A stretch of DNA of 30,584 nucleotides from Acephala macrosclerotiorum. Taxonomy: Eukaryota; Ascomycota; Leotiomycetes; Helotiales; Mollisiaceae. Below, in pieces: positions 14,308-23,693 of this stretch (the first letter of the stretch is position 1; the number at the start of each line of letters is the position of its first letter). The position numbers and the translations under genes are program-made. The stretch spans positions 1 to 30,584 of the forward strand of contig MU119672.1 of the NCBI GenBank assembly GCA_014904845.1. The letters run 5' to 3'. Under the pieces are notes generated by a model that saw nothing but the letters and a program-made list of their open reading frames with translations, made no database searches and was not told the origin of the DNA.

Positions 14308-14733
14308 TTAATTTAAAAATATTTTAAATCGTATTATTTTTAAAAGTTTAAATTTAATAAAATAATTAATATATAATATTTTATATATATAATCGAGTAA
14401 AGTAAAATATAAAAAAACATTTAATAGTTTACGATTAAAAATATATCGAAAGTATACGTTTATAATCGAAAGTTTTAATATTCTTCGTTTAATTATTTCG
14501 CTTTTAATCCCATGCTCATCTTTTGCCTGGTTAGTATGAGCCTCGCTTTTTATTCTGGTGACCTTTTTAGGATATAAAAGGCCCAAGGGGTCACAACCGA
14601 CTGCGTTGGGTGACCTGAAGAAGTTGGCCGAATTTATCGATGACTGGGAGGCGGCGCCAGCGGAAGGTTGTATTGGGGAGATAAAGGCTTTGAAAATGGC
14701 GCTGGGGTTGGGTTTGTTAGGACTTCCCCTTTA
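14308..14733 (-). pseudogene. Open frame crossing the left island edge, doubtful remnant
   Basis: On the minus strand a frame stays open for about 141 codons from just after a TAA at 14731-14733 down to 14308. The first half, in GC-balanced DNA, has coding-like codons and reads for example NAVGCDPLGLLYPKK; the second half, beyond about 14,500, turns into I, K, L, N, F and Y-rich residues as the DNA becomes AT-rich. There is no ATG near the start. The overlapping plus strand also has a coding-like frame (about 14,537-14,733, including GDLKKLAEFIDDWE), so strand cannot be settled. It may be the inner end of a gene whose remainder was destroyed by RIP. I recognise no family. An open run this long in the AT-rich half is not beyond chance in a window of this size. 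Confidence 0.2.
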
Positions 14734-14804
14734 ATGAAGGATGTTAGCGAAATTAGGATGAATGGGGTGTTGTATAGTGGGCTCAGTCGAATATCGAAAG
14801 GAGC

Positions 14805-15129
14805 CTAGGATGCAGGAAATTGCTTCTGGACTATACTTGTCTTCAAATCATTGAGATTGCCTTGGATTTCCTTGATTGCAGTGCTGCAGTTGCCGTCGCG
14901 AAGGAGTTGGTGGGATGCGTGCTCGTAGTGGCTTTGGCACCACTCTAGATCTTTGTCTACCTCGTCGTCAGCGCCTAAGCAGGGCGGCGATGCTCACGAA
15001 CCTCGTTAGAAGCAAGTCGGTCAAGTTCGCCTTACCCCTATTATGGTATCTAAAATGCTTGCGGCCTTGAACATAGCTACGTCCTTCAAGTATCAAGATG
15101 GTCAATAATATTTCATTGAAGAGTCTGTT
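14805..15129 (-). pseudogene. Decayed gene remnant downstream of the HET gene
   Basis: Two minus-strand frames look ancestral. The first is open for 53 codons (15129 to 14971, includes GKANLTDLLLTRF) with no ATG. The second is open for 62 codons (14993 to 14808, includes DKDLEWCQSHYEHASHQLL and STAIKEIQGNLNDLK) and ends in TAG at 14805-14807; about 59 percent of its third codon positions are G or C (33 of 56 counted). A possible 61-bp phase-1 intron joins them: GTAAG at 15035-15031, CTAAC at 15009-15005, TTAG ending at 14975. Beyond the TAG the second frame continues to about 14,493, broken by TAA at 14634, 14550 and 14493; all four stops are what CAG or CAA would become by C-to-T change. It lies about 95 bp beyond the HET stop codon on the same strand. 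The product is not recognised. Plus-strand frames here are read as shadows. Confidence 0.35.
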
Positions 15130-15224
15130 TTAACTCCTTATAAGATAAATACTAGTGGTAAACTAACAATTATCCGGAACTGGAGAGGGTTAGTCAAGTG
15201 AAAACGGACCCGTTGAATAACAAA

Positions 15225-17201
15225 TTATTCTAGCAACATGCGTCCGCAGCGCTCCTCATTGAATGCCTCACCACGCATAACCCCACGGACGTACGCATCA
15301 CCGAGTAACCGCCACCTAGTGGATACAGGACGAAGAGCATATGCAACCCTCCCACCTTTCAGAATTGCAATTTTGTCACCTACGTCTGCGAAACGGGGAG
15401 CCAGGCCAATATAACCACCCTCTGTGCGAAAGATTCGCCGCCATCTGCCTGGGTAGTTACACTCTGAGAATTGAGGGCCAGGGGCCGTGACCGTCCTTCT
15501 ACCAAGAATATAGTTGATGGAATGAAGGAAAATGTTTCCAAACCCAAAGATCAATCTTACACCGCAGCATAGATAGTCGACCCCGGGAAGCCAATGAAAC
15601 GTTTTGTGCAAATAGAGGTAGAAACGATATTTTCGATCCCAACGCTCGAAAAGAGTCCGGTAGAAGATCTTTGCATCCGCTTCCGGGTTGCCAAAATTGG
15701 TATTCAGGTCAGTGAAGGTAGTGAAGCCTCCAAGCAGCGTCTGCCAGTAAACCTCCACCATATCCTCTCCGTTGAAATATATCCCCTTCGATCGAGCTTT
15801 CACAACCCGTTCCCAATCTAGGAAGAGTTCATGGAAATAGCATTGTGAGGAAAAGTTTTTGATCCAGGCAAAATTGCCTGTGGGGGGTTGCATCGGGATC
15901 GCAGGCTGGGCGACGCAAGTTATCGTATCGAGAATGAAGCCGTCGACTTCCATTATCCTCTGATCTTCTAAGAAGCGAGGGTTATATTGAGAACTAGCAC
16001 TGGCCTGGAACTGGGGATCTCGGCCGATATGTTGATAAGTTAAGGGGGAAGGTGTATCTTTCATTGTCCAGCGTGCCACCCATGAAGGACTCTGACTGTT
16101 TGTCAGGTCGGCGTATCCATTCACAGGTCCGCTTAGTATGTCGAGGTTGCATTCAACTTCTAGAATTGAAATGGTGGTCTTCCTGAAAACATCTTCCGGG
16201 TTCAAGCTATAGTCAGGTTGGATAGCGCCAGCGCGGCAGTCAATGTGCAGAAGACCGTAAAGCGCGAAAATCTTGTCCCGCGGATCAGTGGCCTGGAAAT
16301 TTCGGAATAGGAATAGCATCTCGATGAGGGGCCGTCGGAGATTGCGCCGAAAAGTTTCCTTCGCATTGCCGACTACCATAAGCTCCGCTAAATAGGACAC
16401 CTGAGTAGGGAAATATGTGTGGAACCCGAGCTGGCTTATGTGACAACCGACATTCCAGAAATCGCGCCAGGATACCTCGTCGGCTCCGCAAACCACCAAC
16501 ACGGCCTCCGCTGAAGCAACTTCTTGAATAATCCATACCCTGCTGTACCAGCTGCGCCGAAGTAATGCCCAGTACGTAGCCCAAGTGGAGGCGGTTAACG
16601 CCGGCAGTCGTGCCAGCACAAGTTCTTGATGCCTCTTGAAGGTTGTCAGCATCGACTGGTTTTCGCTTGAGAATTGCCAGATGCCTTCTCCAACGTTCTT
16701 CACCATCTGCATTGCTTCGTGGCTGCCCTCTGCTTCCTCCCCTAGCCATACGATAACCAACTTCGCCGCTCCGTAGATTTGGCGCATCAGCTGAACTTGA
16801 GCAGTCTTCTCCTCCATATCATCCTGGTTTATACAGATAGCGTCAGCCCAAAGGAGGCGGGACTGGCCGGAGTGCGGCTGGCGGAGTCTGTTGAGTGCTA
16901 CCCAAAGGCTACGGGGAATGCTGAATTTCCGCTGATTGCACCATATCGGAACCTTTGACAAATCTGTGCCCCAACTGTATGACAACGCTTCAAAATCAGG
17001 GTGCTCGCCGAGTTTGACGTTCTTGAGTTGGATATGTATGTCCGTCGACGATCTGGGCTCGAGTTCAAGAAGCCGCATCCATGGACCTCCTGACTTGGGA
17101 ACAGGCTCATATCGAAAGCGATACATCGCTTGAGGTCTAGTGCGGTCCCCCGTCGCCTTTGTCTCGAAGTCTCGAGGTCGGTGTGTTGCGTTGTAGTTCA
17201 T
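15225..17201 (-). CDS. HET-domain (heterokaryon incompatibility) protein
   Basis: The product is a 658-residue single-exon protein of the fungal HET family (Pfam HET, PF06985), whose members take part in non-self recognition after hyphal fusion and can trigger cell death. Hallmarks in order: FEALSYSWGT at 70-79; LWADAICINQDD at 117-128; QIYGAAKLVIVWLGE at 141-155; RSWYSRVWIIQEV at 216-228; DPRDKIFALYGL at 306-317; SPSWVARW at 371-378. The C-terminal part is of the type found in HET-6-like proteins: RRIFRTEGGYIGLAP at 588-602, VGDKIAILKGG at 607-617 and GDAYVRGVMRGEA at 634-646. Length is typical. There is no signal peptide; residues 541-567 are unusually hydrophobic. TAA at 15225-15227 ends the frame; an in-frame TGA 12 bases upstream makes M1 the first possible start, but M26 (17124-17126), with G at -3 and directly before the usual YRFRYEPVP opening, may be the real one. 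No NACHT, WD40 or ankyrin partner domain is seen. Composition is normal and no RIP stops occur. The allelic partner and any incompatibility activity are unknown. Confidence 0.93.
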   Translation of the reverse strand: MNYNATHRPRDFETKATGDRTRPQAMYRFRYEPVPKSGGPWMRLLELEPRSSTDIHIQLKNVKLGEHPDFEALSYSWGTDLSKVPIWCNQRKFSIPRSLWVALNRLRQPHSGQSRLLWADAICINQDDMEEKTAQVQLMRQIYGAAKLVIVWLGEEAEGSHEAMQMVKNVGEGIWQFSSENQSMLTTFKRHQELVLARLPALTASTWATYWALLRRSWYSRVWIIQEVASAEAVLVVCGADEVSWRDFWNVGCHISQLGFHTYFPTQVSYLAELMVVGNAKETFRRNLRRPLIEMLFLFRNFQATDPRDKIFALYGLLHIDCRAGAIQPDYSLNPEDVFRKTTISILEVECNLDILSGPVNGYADLTNSQSPSWVARWTMKDTPSPLTYQHIGRDPQFQASASSQYNPRFLEDQRIMEVDGFILDTITCVAQPAIPMQPPTGNFAWIKNFSSQCYFHELFLDWERVVKARSKGIYFNGEDMVEVYWQTLLGGFTTFTDLNTNFGNPEADAKIFYRTLFERWDRKYRFYLYLHKTFHWLPGVDYLCCGVRLIFGFGNIFLHSINYILGRRTVTAPGPQFSECNYPGRWRRIFRTEGGYIGLAPRFADVGDKIAILKGGRVAYALRPVSTRWRLLGDAYVRGVMRGEAFNEERCGRMLLE

Positions 17202-17260
17202 AAGACGTGCTCAGCCTTCTTATAGAAAACTGAGAAAACTGCTTAAAACTGCTTCGAGGC
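17202..17260 (-). promoter_or_regulatory. Proximal upstream region of the HET gene with TATA-like box
   Basis: Read on the minus strand, TATAAGAA lies at 17224-17217, only 15 bases before the first ATG. If it works as a TATA box, initiation some 30 bases or more downstream would fall after M1, favouring the start at M26. Just upstream are three CAGTTTT copies (plus-strand AAAACTG at 17226, 17235 and 17245) spaced 9 and 10 bp. Fungal start-site choice is loose, so this is inference. Confidence 0.3.
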
Positions 17261-17580
17261 TTATTTTGCAGAAGGACACGTGCGCCTCACGCTTGCTCGT
17301 GTGCTGCAGCCGCCCATCATCGCTCGCTTGCTTGCGATTTGGCGAAGTTTTGGTGCCAAGACTGCGGGTAAGCATATGCGGGAAATGCCGACCTTCACTG
17401 CCACCACGACTCAGAAACCTTCCCACATATGGCGCCCATAGCGCGCTCTACGTGACTGAGCGTGGAGGAGCAGCACAGAGCCAGAGAAACAAATGGCGGC
17501 CACAAACATGTCAGCCAGAAACATATTGGTTACAAGGATATCGTCCACGGAACTTATCAGGCATGCACTATCTTTTAGAA

Positions 17581-17618
17581 TATATAAGGCGTCTTTCCCT
17601 CTAATATATATATATATA
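17581..17618 (+). repeat. TATATAAG motif followed by an (AT) microsatellite
   Basis: TATATAAG at 17581-17588 is followed 15 bases later by an alternating AT run of 15 bases (17604-17618). On the plus strand it resembles a TATA box, but no plus-strand gene follows. The minus-strand HET gene starts about 380 bp away, so any role there would be as an easily melted or nucleosome-free element. Confidence 0.4.
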
Positions 17619-17674
17619 CGTTCTGCATGTGCTTGAGCGCAAGAGTGTATTGCTAGAGCGCGGACTGATGATGA

Positions 17675-17691
17675 AGCCTAGGCTCTAGAGC
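17675..17691. repeat. Two overlapping 10-bp palindromes
   Basis: AGCCTAGGCT (17675-17684) and GCTCTAGAGC (17682-17691) are both perfect palindromes sharing three bases. The related sequence GCTAGAGCGC lies just upstream at 17652-17661. Such sites can bind dimeric regulators, but no known motif is matched. Confidence 0.4.
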
Positions 17692-17739
17692 ATTAGCTTT
17701 TGAATTGCCGATTCGCTCGTGAGCCAATTGAGGTGAGGT

Positions 17740-17863
17740 CCATGGCCGCAATTGCAACCTCCATCCCCATTGCCATGGGCGGTGGCCCATGATATAACGT
17801 AAATCTATTTTCACGAGGGCCCGACCCGGAATCCCCTGGAGCCTGTTTGGGCTTCCCGGGGAT
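17740..17863. repeat. Cluster of GC-rich inverted repeats
   Basis: Three inverted repeats occur within 124 bp. CCATGGC (17740-17746) pairs with GCCATGG (17772-17778). CATGGGC (17774-17780) pairs with GCCCATG (17785-17791) around a GGTG loop. The imperfect arms 17831-17843 and 17850-17863 both read as an ATCCCC-to-GCC stem. The first two share bases, so they are alternative folds. This may be a regulatory region or a remnant of a small mobile element. Confidence 0.45.
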
Positions 17864-17974
17864 AATCATCAAAACTTGACAAAATTGATATGATGAGGCG
17901 CTAGGCCAGCCTTATTGGGGAAGTCCTTGGGGGAGGCATCAGAGGTGTGGGTGGGTGGTGGACACTGCCCTGCT

Positions 17975-18109
17975 TGTTAATCTGAGTGATATAATTGATG
18001 GTCTTAATAATCAGGTTGATTGATTAAAGTGGTAAGATCTAGCTAGGTGCGGGGACATTATATCTATTGCAGTGCCTACTTAGCACTAAAACCACTCGAA
18101 AGTCTAACA
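17975..18109 (+). mobile_element. Possible LTR-like fragment, TGTTA...TAACA
   Basis: The 135-bp stretch begins TGTTA (17975) and ends TAACA (18105-18109), so it has the TG...CA and short inverted ends of an LTR. It is followed directly by CGCCCCCTACTAAAAAGCGC, which resembles the CCCCCT-type sequence I recall beside some Copia elements. Against this, there is no target-site duplication (CTGCT before, CGCCC after), the length is very short for an LTR, and no second copy is seen. Weak call. Confidence 0.2.
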
Positions 18110-18181
18110 CGCCCCCTACTAAAAAGCGCTGTAGAAATATATCCATTCTAATGTCCAAAGTAATGTAAATAATCAATGTCT

Positions 18182-18189
18182 TCACGTGA
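18182..18189. promoter_or_regulatory. TCACGTGA E-box-type palindrome
   Basis: This is a perfect 8-bp palindrome containing CACGTG, the core recognised by basic helix-loop-helix proteins such as Cbf1-type factors in fungi. It lies about 35 bp inside the right edge of the island, far (about 980 bp) from the HET start, with no neighbouring gene, so its function is uncertain. Confidence 0.3.
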
Positions 18190-18214
18190 CCGCCGCACTA
18201 ACTACTATTATAAT

Positions 18215-18320
18215 CTATCGTTTTTTGTTTTTTATTAATTGCAACGTCGAATCGTCGTAAAAAGTTTTATTAAACTTTATAGCGTTAATTTTAATTGCTT
18301 CGTAAAAAAGTTTATAAAGA
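18215..18320. other. Right edge of the gene island, transition to AT-rich DNA
   Basis: Balanced sequence (CACGTGACCGCCGC) gives way over about 100 bp to partly mutated sequence that still has GCAACG, TAGCG and TTGCTTCG, and then to DNA with almost only CpG. Such a graded edge is what spread of RIP from a repeated element into neighbouring unique DNA would leave. Confidence 0.6.
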
Positions 18321-18522
18321 ATTAAAAAAAAAAATTTTTTTTATAAAAATTCGATTTTAAATAAAATATTTTTAATTTTTATTTTATAATTAAAAAATAT
18401 TTTAAATTTATTTAAAAAAATCTTCGTTTTATTTTAATTTATTTTTTTATTATTATTATTTTTAATTTTTAAAATTCGTAAATAATATTATAATTTTTTT
18501 TATATTAAATTAATTTTTATTT

Positions 18523-18751
18523 TATTAATATATTTGAAAATAAATTATAAAATATTAAAATTTTAATTTAATATTAATAATTCAATTTTTTTTTTTTTTT
18601 TTTTAAAAAAATATTTATTTATTTATATAATTAAATAAAATAAAAATAAAATTAAAAAGTAAATATTAAAATAATTATTATTAAAAATAATAAAAATTAT
18701 AATTTGAATTATTTAATCGATTATTTAAACGATTATATAATTAAATTAATA
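18523..18751 (+). repeat. 229-bp direct repeat, copy 1
   Basis: It aligns without a gap to 23694-23922 (constant offset 5171). In 18531-18751 I count 17 mismatches in 221 bases, about 92 percent identity; 12 of the 17 are transitions. Similarity stops abruptly on both sides. It is probably a shared piece of two copies of one mobile element, such as parts of two LTRs or two insertions. It lies about 200 bp beyond the right edge of the island. Confidence 0.8.
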
Positions 18752-19431
18752 TTAATATTTTTTTTTTAAAAAAAAACGATTTTTTTAATTTGTAAATTAA
18801 ATATAAAAAAAAATATTATTATAATTATTAATATATTATTTTATTATTAAATATTAAAAAAAAATTTAATCGTAAATTAATTATTATTATATATTATAAT
18901 ATTTAATTAATTAAATTAAATTTAAAAAAAAAATTTAAATTTAATATTTATAATTTTTAAATTAATTGAAAATTTTATTTTTAAAAATATTAAAAATATC
19001 GAAAAATATTAAAAATATTAAAATAATAATTATATATATTTTTTTTTTAATATTATTTTTTTATTATTTTTATTTTTATCGATTGATTTTTAAATTTCGA
19101 AATATTATATTTATTTTTATATTTTAACGTTAAAACGATTAATATTAACGAACGATTTAAATATTTTATTAATATTAAATTTAATTATAATATCGATTAT
19201 AAAACGTTTTTTTTTAATAATATCGAGTTTAATTATATATTTATAAAAAAAAAAAATTATTATAAATAATTATAAAAATTAAATTTAATTCGAATCGTTT
19301 TATAATAAAATTAAAAATAATAAAAATCGAAATTTTTATATCGATTTTTATTATTATTACATATAATTTAAAAATTAAAATAATACGAGTAATTTTTTTA
19401 TATTTTATTAAATTTTAATAAAATAAATTAT

Positions 19432-19499
19432 TTCGTAAATCGAATTATTTATTATTATAAATTTTATTATTAAAAATAATAATATATTCGATTTACGAA
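19432..19499. repeat. Inverted repeat, exact 14-bp arms, 40-base spacer
   Basis: TTCGTAAATCGAAT (19432-19445) and ATTCGATTTACGAA (19486-19499) are exact reverse complements. Each arm keeps two CpG sites. The spacer has further ATTATT/AATAAT pairing potential. It could be the fold-back end of a small element. Confidence 0.6.
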
Positions 19500-22400
19500 T
19501 TGAAATTTTTATTTATAATAAAAAAATCGTTTATAAAAACGAAAAATTTTATTAAATATAAATTCAAATAAAAAAATTGAAATTTATAATTGAAATTGTT
19601 TATTTATTATTATAATTGTTTATTTAATATTATAATTTGTTTTTTTTTCGAAATATTAATATTAAATTATCGTCGATATATCGTATACAATTTTCGATTA
19701 ATAAATAGAATTAATATATATTTTTTAAATACGTTATTCGAAATACGTTTATTTATAAAAATTTAATTTTAAATTAATTAAATTTAAACGTTTATTTTAT
19801 TTTTTTTACGAAAATATAATTTTATTTTCGATTTTATTTATTATTAATTTATATTTATTAAATAATAAAAAAATATTCGATATAAAAATTTTTATAAATT
19901 TAATTAATAATTTGATTTTTTGTAATTTAAAATTTTTTAATTTTATAAAAATTTAATTTTTTAAAATAAACGTATTATTAATTTATATATTGATTATTTT
20001 AAAAACAACGTTCAATAAAAATTTATTCGTTATTTTTTTCGAAAATTTAATAAAAATAATACGTATTAATAAAATCGTTAATTGTACGTATATTTAAATA
20101 ATATTTTTTAAATAAAAATTAATTTTTTTAAATTTGAAAAATAAAATTAAAACGATAATAATTCGTTGATTAATATATTAAATAATCGAAAATTGAATTA
20201 ATATTATTTTTTTGTTTTTATTATTAAATATTTAAATTATAAAATAAAATTTTTCGTATAAAATTATTATTTTTATATTTTTGATTTCGTTTATTAATTT
20301 TAAATAAAAAATTTATTAATTATTAATTTTTTTCGAATTATTAAAAATTAATTTAAAGATTTTTTTACGATTAATTTATTAATTTTTTTTTTATAAAAAA
20401 TTACAAATAAATTATTTAAAATAATAATATTTTTTTTTACGCGAAAGTTTATAAATAATTATTTATTTTTAATTTTTTTTTTAATTAAATAATTTTTGAA
20501 AATTTTTATATTTATATAAATTATTATATAAATATATTTAAATTTAAAAATAAATCGATTAAATAATAATTTTATAAATTATTTTTTATTTGTAAAACGT
20601 TATTAATTTAATAAATAATATAATATTTTTAAATTATATTTATTATATTTTTTATTATTTTAATTTTAATAATAATTAATATTATAAATACGTTTTATTA
20701 TAATATTTAAAAATAAATATTAAAAATTAAAAATATAAAAAAAATATCGTTCGATTTTATTATATTATTAATTATTTTAATTATTATTTAAAATCGTTTT
20801 TTTTTTTCGTAAATCGAAAATTTTTTAAAATAATATATTATATTTATATTTTAATAAAATGTAATATTTTTTTATTAAATTAATTAAATTATAAATTATT
20901 ATTAATATAATTTTTAAATTAATATTTATATTTTTAATATTATTATAAAAAATTTTAAAATTAAAATTCGTTTTAAAATTATAAATAGTAAATATTAATA
21001 ATTTAAAATAAACGTCGATTTAATACGCTTGAAAAACGTTTTATATTTTTTTTATTAATATATTTATAAAAAGTTTTACGATTTAAAATATTATAATTTC
21101 GTTTACAATTTAAAATATTAATTTTTCATCGATTTATAATACGTTTAAATAAACGAAATAATTAAAATTATAATTGTCGTGTAATATAAATTTAAAACGA
21201 TTAAAAAATTTATTATTTATTTAATATTATTAATAGAATTTTATTATTTTTTTAATTTTTTTAAAATTTGTAAAATATTTTTTATATTTTAATATTCGTA
21301 CGAATTTAACGATTAATAAATATTTAAAGCGTTTATATAATCGTTTAAATTTTATTTTAATTAAATAATAAATAATAAGATCAATTTTTATTATAAAAAT
21401 TTTATAATTATTATAAATTAAATTTTCGAGTAAATTAAATAATATTTAAAAATATTTAAATATTTTAATAATAAATATATATTATTTATTTTAAATAAAT
21501 ATATTATTAAAATTATCGAATTTAATTTGTAATTTGTTTATATTTTGAAAATATAATAAAGAAAATACGTTTATTGAAACTACGTAAAACGTAATACGTT
21601 TAATATATAACGAATTATTAAATACGTTTTTATATTAATAAATATTAAAAGCGATTTCGATTGTATTACGATATTCGATATTATATAATAAATTAATTAA
21701 TAATCGAATAATTCGATAATTTTAAATTTATTAATTGTATTATAAAATATTATAAAATAATTAATCGATCGCGTAATATTGTTTTCGTGTAATTTTTTTT
21801 TTTTGATAAATTTAACAACGAATTGTTTATATTTTTTAATAATATCAAAATTTAATTTTTTAAATTTAATTATAAATTAAATTATTTTATTTTTATTAAA
21901 CGATTTCGATTTTTTAAAATCGTCGTACGTTTTTTTTTTTTTTTTTTAACGTATAATAAATATTTTAATAATTCGAATTTTTATAAACGAAATATTTTTT
22001 TTCGTTTTAATATATTATTAATTTTTTATAATTAATTCGATCGTTATATCTAGTATTTTTATCGTAATATTTACAGTTTACGAAATATAATTCGATTGTA
22101 TTTTAATAAATTTTTTTTTTTTCGATTATAAAAATTTTAAAAATTGTTTTTATTTTTATTTAAAATAAAATCGCGTTATAAACGTTTTTATATATTGTTT
22201 AAAAATTCGATAAAAATTAAAAAAGCGTTTAATAGTATTTTAATATATTTCGATAAATATAATAAAATTTATTTTATATAATAATTTTTATTCGTATATT
22301 CGAATATAAATTAAATTATTTTTAAATTAGTTTTTAATACAATATTTCGAAGTATTTAAAAATCGTTTTATTTAGATTTTACGTTCGAATTATAATAAAT

Positions 22401-23693
22401 ATAATCGTATTTTATTTTAACGTTTTTCGATTTTAAAATTCGATTTTACGATTTTAATTATTTTATCGAAAAATAAATTTTTTTTAACGAATTTTTAATA
22501 ATAAAATTTATTAATTTTATTTATAAATATAATTAAAAACGTATTATAATAATTCTCGAATTTAATATTTATTTTCGAATATAAATTTTTAAATACTCGT
22601 ATTAATATATTTAATAAATTTTTTTTTTATAATATTTAAATTTATTATTATAAATTTTTATAAAAATAATTAATTTTTTATTAAAATTAAATATCAAAAT
22701 TTTGAAATCGAATTAAATAATAAAAAAAATTTTAACGTTAAAAAATATTTATTAAATATTATAAATTTTAAAAATATTATTAAAAATATTTTTATTCGAG
22801 ATTTTTCGCATAATAATTTTTATATAATTAATATTTTTTAATTTTTTTAAAATTTTTATTTAAAAATATTTAATTTTTTTTTATTTCGATCGAATTATTT
22901 ATATTTTTTTATAAATTAAATATATTTTTTCAATTTTTTAATCGAATTATTTTAATAATACTATTTTTTAAATAATTATTTTTAATATTTACAAAATTAT
23001 TAAATTTATTTATATTATAAAAACGTAAATTTTATTATTATAAAAAAGATTTTATAAATTAATTTTTGTATTTTACGCGATTTATACGAATTAAATTATA
23101 ATTTAATTAAAATATATTAAATTAAATTTTAATTATAAATTATCGTTTTTTTTTTTCTCTTTTTTTAATTTTTTTAATTTAATTTTTCGTATATTATATA
23201 AAATCGAAAAATAATCGATTTTTTATTTTTTAATTTTAATTTTTTTTATAATAAAAATTGTATTTTAATTAAAATTTATTTTATTCGAAAAAAGTATTTT
23301 ATAATAATAAATTAAATTCGATAAATATTATAATACGATTTTTATAAAATAATTATTAAAATTCGTATAATTTCAAATTTTGTATTATACTCGAAAAATT
23401 TTAAAAAAGTTTTTTAAATTTTATAAAATACTCGAAAAATTATTTCAATAATAACGAACGAATTATAATTAAATATTCGTTATCGATACGTAATAAAACG
23501 TAAAATTAAATAAAATAAAATTGATCGTAAAAACGTTTTAAATTTTCGATATTTTATTTTTTTAAAAATTTAAAAAAATTGTTTTTTTTTAATATAATTT
23601 AAAAACTTTTTATACGAGTATAATTTATTAAATGTTTTTTTATAAATAATTTTATTATTTTATAATCGAATAATTAAATTAATTATTAATTAA

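Larger units (their letters stand above)
1..14490. other. Extremely AT-rich, RIP-like mutated tract (left flank)
   Basis: G and C make up about 1 to 4 of every 60 bases in lines sampled by eye. GG, CC and GC are almost absent. No long open frame exists on either strand, and TAA and ATT runs dominate. The few remaining C residues are mostly CpG, with more CpA in the first 9 kb. Multi-kb blocks alternate between T-rich (for example 10,400-10,800) and A-rich (11,640-12,500) on the plus strand. This matches transposon-derived DNA saturated by RIP in a filamentous ascomycete. I recognise no surviving transposon protein. Only the short repeats listed separately stand out. The exact right edge is gradual, near 14,480-14,505. 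Confidence 0.85.
17261..17974. other. Intergenic region upstream of the HET gene, no supported gene
   Basis: Composition is balanced to GC-rich. The longest open frame (17266-17604, plus strand, 112 codons) is Cys, Arg, Ser and Leu-rich, matches nothing I know, overlaps an equally long antisense frame and is judged spurious. The region does hold a TATA-like and AT-microsatellite block, overlapping palindromes and an inverted-repeat cluster, listed separately. It probably includes the distal promoter of the HET gene. Confidence 0.5.

Noticed and set aside
1..14490. Mitochondrial DNA, or gut-fungus type AT-rich genome, as the source of the flanks
   Set aside because: No mitochondrial genes or tRNAs are seen, and the CpG-only residue with transition-type repeat divergence beside a HET gene fits RIP'd ascomycete nuclear DNA better.
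14876..15070. 64-codon plus-strand open frame
   Set aside because: It runs antisense to the better coding-like minus-strand remnant and has an Arg/Cys/Leu-rich shadow composition.
16285..16749. 154-codon second frame inside the HET gene
   Set aside because: It overlaps the HET domain coding frame on the same strand and has no family features; it is a shadow of the GC-rich coding sequence.
17266..17604. 112-codon plus-strand open frame upstream of the HET gene
   Set aside because: Composition is odd (Cys, Arg, Ser, Leu-rich), there is no recognisable motif, an antisense frame of similar quality overlaps it, and it occupies the likely HET promoter.
17630..18230. tRNA or other small RNA gene in the right part of the island
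   Set aside because: I found no cloverleaf-compatible arms or A/B box pair; the inverted repeats present do not match tRNA spacing.
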